Below, one piece after another: positions 40,737-48,490 of a stretch of DNA of 64,000 bases (its first letter is position 1; the number at the start of each line of letters is the position of its first letter). The translations under genes and the position numbers were made by a program. Source of the stretch: Microbulbifer sp. TB1203 (lineage in GTDB: Bacteria > Pseudomonadota > Gammaproteobacteria > Pseudomonadales > Cellvibrionaceae); contig NZ_CP116899.1 of the NCBI RefSeq assembly GCF_030997045.1, positions 1,178,001-1,242,000 of the forward strand. Reading direction: 5' to 3'. Under the pieces are notes generated by a model that saw only the letters and a list, made by a program, of their open reading frames with translations, made no database searches and was not told the origin of the DNA.

Positions 40737-41930
40737 TTATCCGGGGCGGCCATCCGGCCGGGGGCTGCTCAGAATCGGCCAGTAAAGCACCACAAACAGG
40801 CCGAAGGCCAGAACCCAGGCGAGTGCCGCCAGGGCCAGCCCCAGACGGAAGTCGATTATCTGGGCGGCAACCAGCAGGCGGAGTGCAGCGGCGGTAGTAA
40901 TCGACAGGTAGATCCACAGGCCGAACGGTGCCAGCTTGAGTGGGCGCCCGGTATGGCCCATCGCCACACGGGTCATCACACCCAGCAGCAGTGTGCCTAT
41001 GGCCCCCACGCCGAGGGAGTGCTGCCAGAGGCTGTCCGGCAGGGAACCGGTGAGAATCGCCAGCGCCCGCAGTAACAGGCCCAGCACTATCCAGGCATAG
41101 GCCAGATGCAGAATCCACAGCAGCGGTTCCTTTCGCGCCCGCCAGCCGGCCCACTGCCACAGGCGCAGGCCGTTGCTCAGGGCCGCGGCCAGGACCGTCA
41201 GGCCAATCAGCATTGCTGGCGCGCCCAGTGCATCCAGGGGAGCCATCAGCGTCAGGAGAGCCAGGGAAATTAATGCGACGCGATCGGTCCACGCCGAGCG
41301 GGTAACCCAATCCGGGTTGCCGCCCTGGAATCGCAGCCAGTTGGCGGTAAAGGCGGGGATAATACGCCCGGCAATCACCGCCATCAGCAGCACGATCAGG
41401 TCAAAGCCCAGTTGTTCACCGGTGTCGAGCAAGCCGGTGCGCCCACTGGCAAAGCCCAAGTGCATCAGCAGGTTGCCGATAAACAGCAAGGTGAGCACTG
41501 CCACCAGAATCAGGTTGCGCCGGTTGTTGTGCTGAAGCAGTACCCGCAGCAGATAGAGCGCCAGTGCCGGCAAAAATGCCAGGTCCACCAACGCCACAAG
41601 CCAAGCCGGCGTCCAGGAAGCCAGCCACATCAACACGCGCCCCGCCAGCCACAACAGCACCAGTAACAGCAGGCGCCAGCCCTTGATGGGGGACGCCTCG
41701 GTCCAGTTGGTGATGGCGGTCAGCAAAAAGCCGGCGATGGCGGCGGGCACCATGCCGTACAGCATCTCGTGGCTGTGCCACTTGAAAGGCGACCATCCCA
41801 GGGGCAGGGACCAACCGCCAAACAGAAATCCCATCCAGCCCAGTATCACCACCACCGCGTAGAGGCCGGTAAGCAGGAAAAAAGGCCGGAATCCGTAAGC
41901 CAGCAACGCGGCAGGTCGAGCGTTTTGCAT
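40737..41930 (-). CDS. nnrS: NnrS family membrane protein (copy 1)
   Basis: NnrS is a heme- and copper-containing membrane protein, associated with denitrification, that protects against NO stress. The 397-residue protein starts LLAYGFRPFFLLTGLYAVVVI, has the family motif FKWHSHEMLYGMVPAAIAGFLLTAITNWT (His ligands) and MTRVAMGHTGRPLKL, and about twelve hydrophobic helices. I chose ATG at 41930, which overlaps the upstream DUF454 gene's stop by one base (TGATG). It is controlled from the NsrR/FNR region at 42332-42442. A second, divergent paralogue lies at 56908. Confidence 0.95.
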   Translation of the reverse strand: MQNARPAALLAYGFRPFFLLTGLYAVVVILGWMGFLFGGWSLPLGWSPFKWHSHEMLYGMVPAAIAGFLLTAITNWTEASPIKGWRLLLLVLLWLAGRVLMWLASWTPAWLVALVDLAFLPALALYLLRVLLQHNNRRNLILVAVLTLLFIGNLLMHLGFASGRTGLLDTGEQLGFDLIVLLMAVIAGRIIPAFTANWLRFQGGNPDWVTRSAWTDRVALISLALLTLMAPLDALGAPAMLIGLTVLAAALSNGLRLWQWAGWRARKEPLLWILHLAYAWIVLGLLLRALAILTGSLPDSLWQHSLGVGAIGTLLLGVMTRVAMGHTGRPLKLAPFGLWIYLSITTAAALRLLVAAQIIDFRLGLALAALAWVLAFGLFVVLYWPILSSPRPDGRPG

Positions 41931-42322
41931 CAGCACTCTCCCCTTGGCCGCGGTCGGGTTGAGAGCCAGGTTCCCACCAGCACAAACAGCAGCCCGGTAA
42001 ACAGCAATATCCATTGGGCGGTGTCCAGCAGCCAGAGAGTCAGCCAGCTGGCTGTCATCAGGCCCAGGGCCGCAATCTTGGCCTTAAGGGGCACGGCGCG
42101 CTCACTGCGCCACGCATGAATCGCCGGGCCGAAATACGGGTGTTCTGCCAGCCAGCGCTCCAGCCGGGGGGAAGCCTTGGGGGCGGCCCAGGCCGCCAGC
42201 AGTAGAAACGGCGTGGTGGGAAGCAGCGGTAGCAGGGCTCCCGCTGCCCCCAGGCCCAGACAGCTCCAGGTCAGGCACAGCCAGGGCAGGCGTCGCAGTG
42301 GGCTGGCGTTCATAGAGTGCAC
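41930..42322 (-). CDS. DUF454 (YbaN-family) inner-membrane protein
   Basis: This 130-residue YbaN-like membrane protein carries family pattern GLGAAGALLPLLPTTPFLLLAAWAAPKASPRLERWLAEHPYFGPAIHAW, then two more hydrophobic helices (KIAALGLMTASWLTLWLLD, WILLFTGLLFVLVGTWL). Start is ATG 42322 or the inner ATG at 42313. It is the first gene of the operon with nnrS, nsrR and the sirB-like gene. An NsrR-type site lies 10-32 bp upstream of its start, so NO-responsive expression is expected. Function unknown; similar genes occur beside nnrS and nor genes in denitrifiers. Confidence 0.85.
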   Translation of the reverse strand: MHSMNASPLRRLPWLCLTWSCLGLGAAGALLPLLPTTPFLLLAAWAAPKASPRLERWLAEHPYFGPAIHAWRSERAVPLKAKIAALGLMTASWLTLWLLDTAQWILLFTGLLFVLVGTWLSTRPRPRGEC

Positions 42323-42331
42323 TCAAATCAA

Positions 42332-42354
42332 ATGATGCATCTAATTTATATCTT
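42332..42354 (-). promoter_or_regulatory. NsrR-type operator upstream of the DUF454-nnrS-nsrR-sirB operon
   Basis: On the minus strand it reads AAGATA-N11-CATCAT, matching the AAGATG-N11-CATCTT palindrome of the second site at 42420 except for one base in each half. It lies immediately upstream of the DUF454 start, where a repressor would block the promoter. Confidence 0.7.
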
Positions 42355-42390
42355 TGGGTGTGTCGCTTCAAGCGCAGAGATAGTGAGTAA

Positions 42391-42404
42391 TTGATCCAGA
42401 TCAA
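42391..42404. promoter_or_regulatory. FNR/Anr box in the DUF454 / ric-norB divergent region
   Basis: TTGATCCAGATCAA is a perfect TTGAT-N4-ATCAA palindrome. It is centred 41 bp upstream of a start predicted near 42438 for ric, where TAAATT (42426-42431) could serve as the -10. This is the class II activator position. The box could serve both directions. Confidence 0.85.
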
Positions 42405-42419
42405 GAGGCTTCGCTTATA

Positions 42420-42442
42420 AAGATGTAAATTTAATACATCTT
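42420..42442 (+). promoter_or_regulatory. NsrR operator upstream of ric-norB
   Basis: AAGATG (42420-42425) and CATCTT (42437-42442) flank an 11-base AT-rich centre, a near-ideal NsrR palindrome. The predicted -10 for the ric-norB promoter falls inside it, so bound NsrR would exclude RNA polymerase while FNR activates from 42391. Basis: direct sequence match; regulation is inference. Confidence 0.88.
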
Positions 42443-42499
42443 AAAGTTGTGCCTATTGGCATCCCATTTTTATCCGATAGAACAGTCTCGAGGAGGAGC

Positions 42500-43171
42500 A
42501 TGATGGATACCCTGGATCAACCCCTGGGCCAGTTGGCGTGCCGGATTCCAGGCGCCACGTCGGTGTTTTTTGCGCACCGGCTGGATTTTTGTAATGAGGG
42601 AAAACAAACCCTGCGCGAAGCCGCTGCCCGCAAGGGACTGGGCGCGGAAGCCATAGCGGCGGAGCTGGATGCCCTCAAGGACCAGCCGGCGACGGAAAAC
42701 TGGGATCAGGCGGCGAACGATGTGCTGATCGAGCACATCCTCACCCGCTATCACGAGCGCCATCGGGAGCAGTTGACGGAGCTGGCGCGCCTGGCTGCCC
42801 GGGTCGAGCTGGTACACGGCGGCCACCCGGAACACCCAGCCGGCCTGGCGGATCATCTGGAGCAGACGCTTGCCGAGCTGGAAAGGCATATGCAGAAGGA
42901 GGAGCAGATTCTCTTTCCCATGATCCTGCGGGGTATGACCGAAATGGCACGGGCACCGGTGAGTGTGATGCGACACGAACACGACGGCCACGGTGAAGCG
43001 CTCGAGCAAATCAACCAATTAACCCGGAACCTGACCTTACCCGAAGGGGCCTGTAATACCTGGCGCGCGCTTTATTTGGGGCTCGCCACACTGGAGCGGG
43101 ACCTGACGGAACACATTCACCTGGAAAACAACCTGCTGTTTGCACGTATTGACGCACAAGGGGGATTTTGA
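42500..43171 (+). CDS. ric: Di-iron repair protein RIC (YtfE/ScdA/DnrN family)
   Basis: RIC repairs iron-sulfur clusters damaged by NO or oxidants. The N-terminal ScdA_N part (QPLGQLACRIPGATSVFFAHRLDFCNEGKQTLREAA) is followed by a hemerythrin-like four-helix bundle. Its iron ligands are spread over LIEHILTRYHERHREQL, LERHMQKEEQILFPMI and VMRHEHDGHGEALEQI, with LTEHIHLENNLLFARI at the end. The 223-residue length is typical. ATG 42500 follows AGGAGG directly; 42503 is an alternative. It is 2 bp from norB, one operon under FNR and NsrR control. Confidence 0.95.
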   Translation: MMDTLDQPLGQLACRIPGATSVFFAHRLDFCNEGKQTLREAAARKGLGAEAIAAELDALKDQPATENWDQAANDVLIEHILTRYHERHREQLTELARLAARVELVHGGHPEHPAGLADHLEQTLAELERHMQKEEQILFPMILRGMTEMARAPVSVMRHEHDGHGEALEQINQLTRNLTLPEGACNTWRALYLGLATLERDLTEHIHLENNLLFARIDAQGGF

Positions 43172-43173
43172 AC

Positions 43174-45543
43174 ATGGGCCAGTATCGCAAACTCTGGTGG
43201 ACTCTGATCGGCATTCTGGCCGTTACTTTCGCGCTCCTGGGATACGTCGGAGCGGAAGTGTATCGCAAGGCACCACCAATCCCGGGGCAGGTGGTCACGG
43301 AAAATAATCAGTTGTTGATGACCCGCGACAGCATCCTCGACGGCCAGACCGCCTGGCAGTCGGTGGGTGGTATGCAGCTGGGTTCCATCTGGGGCCACGG
43401 CGCCTATCAGGCACCGGACTGGACCGCCGACTGGCTGCACCGGGAGCTCAACGCCTGGCTCGATCTGGCCGCCGGGGATGAATACGGTGTGGGCTATGCG
43501 GAGCTGGACGGGCGCCGGCAAAACGCGCTCCAGTACGAACTGAAAACCGCCTACCGCACCAACACCTATGACGCCGATACCGATACCCTGGTGATATCCG
43601 AGCGGCGTGCACAGGCCATAGCGCAAACGGCGGATTACTACAGCCGCCTGTTCAGCGACGCCCCCGAGTTGCAGGGCACACGCGAGAACTACGCCATGAA
43701 GGAAAACACGCTGCCCGACCGCGAGCGGCGCGAGCAGATGGCTCAATTTTTCTTCTGGACCGCCTGGGCAGCAGCAACAGAGCGCTACGCCGATGGCGCC
43801 ACCTACACCAACAACTGGCCCCACGAACCGCTGATCGACAACAAGCCGACCGCGGAAAATATCGTCTGGTCCATTGCCAGTGTGGTTCTGCTGATTGCCG
43901 GGGTGGGCTTGCTGGTGTGGGGCTGGGCCTTCCTGCGCAGGGAGGACGAAGAGGAACTCCCGGCCCCCGCAAAAGATCCCATCACCACCTTCGCGCTCAC
44001 CCCTTCGCAAAAAGCGCTGGGCAAGTACCTGTTCGTGGTGGTCGCACTCTTTACTGCACAGGTGTTTCTCGGCGGCTTTACCGCCCACTACACGGTAGAG
44101 GGGCAGAGCTTTTACGGCATCAATGTCTCCGAGTGGTTCCCCTACAGCCTGGTGCGCACATGGCACATCCAGGCGGCTTTGTTCTGGATTGCCACCGGCT
44201 TCCTGGCCGCGGGCCTGTTCCTCGCACCGGTCATCAACGGCGGCAGGGACCCCAAATTCCAGAAGCTGGGTGTCGACATCCTGTTCTGGGCACTGATTCT
44301 GGTGGTGGTGGGCTCCTTTGCCGGCAACTACCTGGCCATTGCCCAGATCATGCCGGCGGAGTGGAACTTTTGGCTGGGCCACCAGGGTTATGAATATCTC
44401 GACCTGGGACGCCTGTGGCAGATCGGCAAATTCCTCGGTGTCGCCTTCTGGCTGGTATTAATGCTGCGCGGCATTGGACCGGCACTGCGCCAGCCCGGTG
44501 ACAAAAACCTGCTGGCATTGCTGACCGCCTCCGTAATTGCCATCGGTCTGTTCTATGGTGCCGGGCTGGCCTACGGCGAGCGAACCCACATCTCTGTGAT
44601 GGAATACTGGCGCTGGTGGGTAGTGCACCTGTGGGTGGAAGGTTTCTTCGAAGTCTTCGCCACTGCGGCCCTGGCCTTTATCTTCTGCAGCATGGGGCTG
44701 GTATCCCGCAGTATGGCGACCGCCGCAAGCCTGGCATCGGCCTCGCTGTTTATGCTGGGCGGCGTACCGGGCACCTTCCACCACCTGTACTTTTCCGGCA
44801 CCACCACACCGGTGATGGCGGTCGGCGCCAGCTTCAGCGCGCTGGAAGTGGTGCCGCTGGTGGTACTCGGTTACGAAGCCTGGGAGAACTGGCGCCTCAA
44901 GCACGCCGCCCCCTGGATGCAGAACATCAAGTGGCCGCTGCTCTTCTTTGTCGGGGTCGCCTTCTGGAACATGCTGGGTGCCGGTGTCCTCGGCTTTATG
45001 ATCAACCCGCCCATTTCGCTCTACTATGTGCAGGGCCTGAACACCACAGCTACCCACGCCCACGCTGCGCTCTTTGGAGTCTACGGCCTGCTGGCACTGG
45101 GCTTCACGCTGCTGGTGCTGCGCTATATCCGCCCGCAACTGGTGTTTAACGACAAACTGATGAGCATTGGCTTCTGGTGGTTGAACATCGGCCTGGCGAT
45201 GATGCTGTTTACCAGCCTGCTGCCGGTCGGCGTCATCCAGTTCCTGGCCAGCGCCTCCGAGGGCATGTGGTATGCGCGCAGCGAAGCCTTCCTGCAAAGC
45301 GACCTGCTGCACACCCTGCGCTGGGGGCGCACCATTGGCGACGTGGTGTTTATCGTCGGCGCCCTGGCGGTGTGCTGGCAGGTGGTTAAAGGGCTCGTCT
45401 TCCCGGATGCGTCCGAAGCGGCCAGACTGGAATCCGGCGCCCGGACTTACGCACCGGCTTATGCAGAGTCTGATCAGGCTACCAAAGCCCAGAGCGTGGA
45501 CAGCGCCTGCTGCGGGAACTGTGGGGGCAGCCACCCCGTATAA
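43174..45543 (+). CDS. norB: Quinol-dependent nitric oxide reductase (qNorB)
   Basis: qNOR reduces 2 NO to N2O with quinol electrons. Its single subunit fuses the NorC-like N-terminal part (first helix WTLIGILAVTFALLGYVGAEVY, then a periplasmic domain QSVGGMQLGSIWGHGAYQAPDWTADWLHRE) to a twelve-helix NorB core. Heme and FeB histidines lie in YSLVRTWHIQAALFWIATGF, WRWWVVHLWVEGFFEVFATAAL, GVPGTFHHLYFSG and TATHAHAALFGVYG. At 789 residues it is of qNOR length. The extreme C-terminus has an odd Cys-rich tail, DSACCGNCGGSHPV. Transcription is with ric; a terminator follows. Confidence 0.97.
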   Translation: MGQYRKLWWTLIGILAVTFALLGYVGAEVYRKAPPIPGQVVTENNQLLMTRDSILDGQTAWQSVGGMQLGSIWGHGAYQAPDWTADWLHRELNAWLDLAAGDEYGVGYAELDGRRQNALQYELKTAYRTNTYDADTDTLVISERRAQAIAQTADYYSRLFSDAPELQGTRENYAMKENTLPDRERREQMAQFFFWTAWAAATERYADGATYTNNWPHEPLIDNKPTAENIVWSIASVVLLIAGVGLLVWGWAFLRREDEEELPAPAKDPITTFALTPSQKALGKYLFVVVALFTAQVFLGGFTAHYTVEGQSFYGINVSEWFPYSLVRTWHIQAALFWIATGFLAAGLFLAPVINGGRDPKFQKLGVDILFWALILVVVGSFAGNYLAIAQIMPAEWNFWLGHQGYEYLDLGRLWQIGKFLGVAFWLVLMLRGIGPALRQPGDKNLLALLTASVIAIGLFYGAGLAYGERTHISVMEYWRWWVVHLWVEGFFEVFATAALAFIFCSMGLVSRSMATAASLASASLFMLGGVPGTFHHLYFSGTTTPVMAVGASFSALEVVPLVVLGYEAWENWRLKHAAPWMQNIKWPLLFFVGVAFWNMLGAGVLGFMINPPISLYYVQGLNTTATHAHAALFGVYGLLALGFTLLVLRYIRPQLVFNDKLMSIGFWWLNIGLAMMLFTSLLPVGVIQFLASASEGMWYARSEAFLQSDLLHTLRWGRTIGDVVFIVGALAVCWQVVKGLVFPDASEAARLESGARTYAPAYAESDQATKAQSVDSACCGNCGGSHPV

Positions 45544-45572
45544 ACCCTGCGTAACGTCTGGACTTTAAGAAC

Positions 45573-45603
45573 AGGCAGGTGCTTAACGGCACCTGCCTTT
45601 TTT
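45573..45603 (+). terminator. Rho-independent terminator of ric-norB
   Basis: AGGCAGGTGC (45573-45582) pairs perfectly with GCACCTGCCT (45589-45598) around TTAACG, followed by a run of six T. It starts 30 bp after the norB stop and faces the convergent trhP gene. Confidence 0.95.
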
Positions 45604-45635
45604 ATGATGCGCCGGGCATGGTATGTAGCGCCGTT

Positions 45636-46961
45636 TCAGTGTTGCAAACAGCGCATCAACATCGCGAAACCGCCGTCCGCGGTCAGCTCCAGATCACCGG
45701 GCGTGGGTATCCGCACCACGTGGCCGGAACCGGGCGCCGCGTCGATTGCGCGGCCCTCGCGATTTTCCAGCACTTCCAGCCTGAAACGACGGTTGCCCTG
45801 CGGCGTAATCAGCTCCAGTTCGTCGCCCACCTGGAAACGGTTTTTCACCTCCAGCGTGAGCCAGCCGTTGTTACAGGCGCTGGCCTCAGCCGCAAATTGC
45901 TGGTTCGCGTTGCCGGAACTGCCCTGTTCGTAGTTCTGGTATTCGCTGGGGACGTGGCGGCGGTAGAAGCCCTCGGTATAGCCTCGGTTGGCCAGGTGCT
46001 CCAACTCACGCATCAAGTGCATGTCGAAGCCGCGGCCGGCCAGGGCGTCGTCGATCGCCCGGCGGTAGACCTGTGCGGTGCGCGCAACATAGTAGTGGCT
46101 CTTGGTGCGGCCCTCGATCTTGAGGGAGTGAATGCCCATCTTTACCAGCCGCTCCACGTGCTGCACCGCGCGCAGATCCCTGGAGTTCATGACGTAGGTG
46201 CCGTGCTCGTCCTCGTAGGCGGGCAGGTATTCTCCCGGCCGGCCGCGCTCCTGCAGTAGTAGCGGCGGCACTTCGTTCCCAACCGGGTCGAAGACCTGCA
46301 CCTGTGGTTCTACCGCAATCAGGTCGCCAAGTTCGTTTTCGCGCGCGGTGTGGGCGTTGTACTGCCAGCGACAGGAATTGGTGCAGGCACCCTGGTTGGC
46401 GTCGCGGCGGGTCATGTAACCGGACAGCAGGCAGCGCCCGGAGTAGGCAATGCACAGGGCGCCATGCACGAACACTTCCAGTTCCACCTCCGGGCACTGC
46501 TGGCGTATCTCTTCGATCTCGTCCAGGGAGAGCTCGCGGGAAAGGATCACCCGGCGAATGCCCTCGCGGGCCCAGAAACGCACGCTGGCCCAGTTGACCG
46601 CGTTTGCCTGCACCGAGAGGTGTATTTCCTGTTCCGGCCAGCGCTCGCGCACCAGCATGATCAGGCCAGGGTCGGACATGATGAGCGCGTCCGGAGCCAT
46701 GTCGATTACCGGTTCCAGGTCGCGCAGGTAGGAGCGAACTTTGTCGTTGTGCGGGGCAATATTGCTGGCCAGGTAGAATCTTTTGCCCAGGCCGTGAGCT
46801 TCGTTTATGGCCGCGGCGAGGTTCTCCAGGCGGTTAAATTCGTTATTGCGCACCCGAAGGCTGTAGCGGGGCTGGCCGGCGTAGACGGCGTCGGCGCCAT
46901 AGGCGAAGGCGTAGCGCATGCTTTTCAGGGTGCCGGCGGGGGAGAGGAGTTCGGTACTCAT
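45636..46961 (-). CDS. trhP: tRNA hydroxylation protein P (YegQ, U32 family)
   Basis: TrhP (YegQ) is an iron-sulfur U32-family protein required for prephenate-dependent 5-hydroxylation of U34 in tRNAs. The N-terminus ELLSPAGTLKSMRYAFAYGADAVYAGQPRYSLRVRNNEF is the barrel entry. EVFVHGALCIAYSGRCLLSGYMTRRDANQGACTNSCRWQY carries the four conserved cysteines. IHSLKIEGRTKSHYYVARTAQVYR is the U32 block, followed by a C-terminal small barrel. The 441-residue length matches E. coli YegQ (453). Older databases call it a collagenase-like peptidase. It is convergent with norB and divergent from an SpoIIAA-like gene. Confidence 0.9.
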   Translation of the reverse strand: MSTELLSPAGTLKSMRYAFAYGADAVYAGQPRYSLRVRNNEFNRLENLAAAINEAHGLGKRFYLASNIAPHNDKVRSYLRDLEPVIDMAPDALIMSDPGLIMLVRERWPEQEIHLSVQANAVNWASVRFWAREGIRRVILSRELSLDEIEEIRQQCPEVELEVFVHGALCIAYSGRCLLSGYMTRRDANQGACTNSCRWQYNAHTARENELGDLIAVEPQVQVFDPVGNEVPPLLLQERGRPGEYLPAYEDEHGTYVMNSRDLRAVQHVERLVKMGIHSLKIEGRTKSHYYVARTAQVYRRAIDDALAGRGFDMHLMRELEHLANRGYTEGFYRRHVPSEYQNYEQGSSGNANQQFAAEASACNNGWLTLEVKNRFQVGDELELITPQGNRRFRLEVLENREGRAIDAAPGSGHVVRIPTPGDLELTADGGFAMLMRCLQH

Positions 46962-47026
46962 AGGTGGCTACTGCGAATTGAAAGATTCAGGCGGGCGGAT
47001 GATCCCGTGCCCGGCGGCCACGCAAC

Positions 47027-47040
47027 TTGATTCAGGTCAA
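47027..47040 (+). promoter_or_regulatory. FNR/Anr-type box upstream of the SpoIIAA-like gene
   Basis: TTGATTCAGGTCAA differs from TTGAT-N4-ATCAA at one base. Its centre lies about 41 bp before a start expected near 47075, with AATAAT (47062-47067) as a possible -10. It may also influence trhP on the other strand. Confidence 0.75.
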
Positions 47041-47106
47041 GGGCCGGGCCACTTCCCGTTGAAATAATTGCGCCATCGGCAATCAGAGTGACCAAGGAAA
47101 TCGAAA

Positions 47107-47502
47107 ATGAAGGTAAGCGTGGAATCCATTGTCAGCCACGGCATCTGCGTGGGTATCGGGAGGGTCGTCGGGTCAGATTTTTTTCTTTACCTGAAGGCGG
47201 CGGGGCGGCTCGACCATGTGGACTATGAAATGGCCGCGCCCCTGATCGATGGGGCCCTGCAGGCTGTGGCACATCCACGAGTGAAGGTTTTGTTCGACGT
47301 GACGGATTTCCAGGGCTGGGAACCCTGCTTCGCCTGGGACGATTTCACCCTGGTTCTCAGGCATCACAATAAATTTTCGAGGATCGCAATTCTCGGCCGC
47401 TCGAACTGGCCACAGGTGGCATCCGGTATCGCCGCCTGGTTTATGTCCGGGGAGGCAAATTATTTCGAGGATCGCGAAGCGGCACTGGAGTGGCTGGCCT
47501 GA
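47107..47502 (+). CDS. SpoIIAA-like (STAS-fold) protein
   Basis: This 131-residue soluble protein has the alternating beta/alpha pattern of the SpoIIAA-like family: FFLYLKAAGRLDHVDYEMAAPLIDGALQ, HPRVKVLFDVTDFQGWEP, FSRIAILGRSNWPQVASGIAAWFMSGEANYFED, ending EAALEWLA. Members of this family are small STAS-related proteins of unknown biochemical role and bind small lipophilic ligands in some structures. AAGGAAA precedes the ATG. An FNR-type box at 47027 suggests it is induced anaerobically. It lies convergent with the fnr gene, 21 bp apart. Confidence 0.85.
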   Translation: MKVSVESIVSHGICVGIGRVVGSDFFLYLKAAGRLDHVDYEMAAPLIDGALQAVAHPRVKVLFDVTDFQGWEPCFAWDDFTLVLRHHNKFSRIAILGRSNWPQVASGIAAWFMSGEANYFEDREAALEWLA

Positions 47503-47523
47503 TAACCTTCTGTGACCGACTTT

Positions 47524-48249
47524 TTAGTCGTCGTAACTGCAGTGGGTGCCGGCCAGTTCGCTCAGCCCAATCAAGTCGAGGATTTTCACTTCCCGGCCTT
47601 TCACCTCGATCAGCTTCTGTTTCTGGAAACGGGAAAACAGGCGGCTGACGGTTTCCGCGGTGAGTCCCAGGTAGTTGGCGATATCTGTGCGCGGCATGGA
47701 CAACAGGAAGCGGCTCGAGGAGTAGCCGCGGCGCGCGTAGCGACTGGAAATATTGATCAGCAGCGCCGCGAGCCGGGTTTCCGCGGACCGCTTGCCCAGC
47801 AGCATCAGGATTTCGTTTTCGCTGCGCAGCTCTTCGGAAAATATCCCGTAGATATACCGCTGCAGCGTCGGAATATTCTGCGCCAGTGTTTCCAGTTGGG
47901 TGAATGGCAGCACGCACACGCAGCTGTCTTCCAGTGCCTCGGCGTAGCTGGGGTGGCTGCGTTTGCTGTAGGCATCCAGCCCGAGCAGTTCTCCGGGCAG
48001 CGCGAAATGGGTCACCTGGGTGTCGCCGTCGCTGGCGATCATCGCTGACTTGAAGCTGCCGGAGCGGATGGCGTAGAGGCCGGTGAAGGGGTCCCCCGCC
48101 CGGTACACGCAGTCGCCCTCCTTGACGACCTTTTTCATCCGCGTCACCCGCTCCAGCCGGGCGATATCGCTCTCCGGTAGGCCGGCGGGGAGGCAGAGGC
48201 TTTTGACTGCGCAGTCGCCGCAGCGAACAGTGATCGGGGAGTCTTTCAT
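47524..48249 (-). CDS. fnr: Anaerobic regulator FNR/Anr
   Basis: FNR/Anr is an oxygen-labile 4Fe-4S regulator. The 241-residue protein starts MKDSPITVRCGDCAVKSLCLPAGL: Cys10, Cys13 and Cys19 match the C-x2-C-x5-C cluster set, and the fourth is Cys112 (SCVCVLPF). The cyclic-nucleotide-like domain and dimer helix follow. The HTH reads TDIANYLGLTAETVSRLFSRF, with the E..SR recognition residues that read TTGAT. I chose ATG at 48249. FNR boxes near ric-norB, the SpoIIAA-like gene, hemN and nrdD are its likely local targets. The fnr-hemN neighbourhood resembles Pseudomonas anr-hemN. Confidence 0.96.
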   Translation of the reverse strand: MKDSPITVRCGDCAVKSLCLPAGLPESDIARLERVTRMKKVVKEGDCVYRAGDPFTGLYAIRSGSFKSAMIASDGDTQVTHFALPGELLGLDAYSKRSHPSYAEALEDSCVCVLPFTQLETLAQNIPTLQRYIYGIFSEELRSENEILMLLGKRSAETRLAALLINISSRYARRGYSSSRFLLSMPRTDIANYLGLTAETVSRLFSRFQKQKLIEVKGREVKILDLIGLSELAGTHCSYDD

Positions 48250-48353
48250 CGCTAGTCGTAAACCGGGTTTTGATGTGGCGGTATTGTACATTGTTTAGCC
48301 ATATATCTACATGAGCGGACAATCATCCCGAACCCCGTAAGGCGGGCCCGGGC

Positions 48354-48446
48354 GGTCCTGCTGTCGGTGGTCGTTTGCTCAACAGCCTCGTCGGTCTGTT
48401 TATCGGCCGCAGACACTTTTCGCAAACGGCCCCCGGCGTCAGGGCC
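48354..48446. repeat. Long inverted-repeat element, copy B
   Basis: Arms GGTCCTGCTGTCGGTGGTCG (extending to 48378) and a right arm from 48422 ending GGCGTCAGGGCC are complementary over 25 bases with six mismatches. It resembles copy A at 29825 in arm sequence (GATCCTGCTGCCGG versus GGTCCTGCTGTCGG) and in lying between genes. It sits between fnr and hemN. Confidence 0.6.
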
Positions 48447-48490
48447 TTTGCATTTGGCTTCGGTATTCTTATCCGAATCCCGATTCCCGG

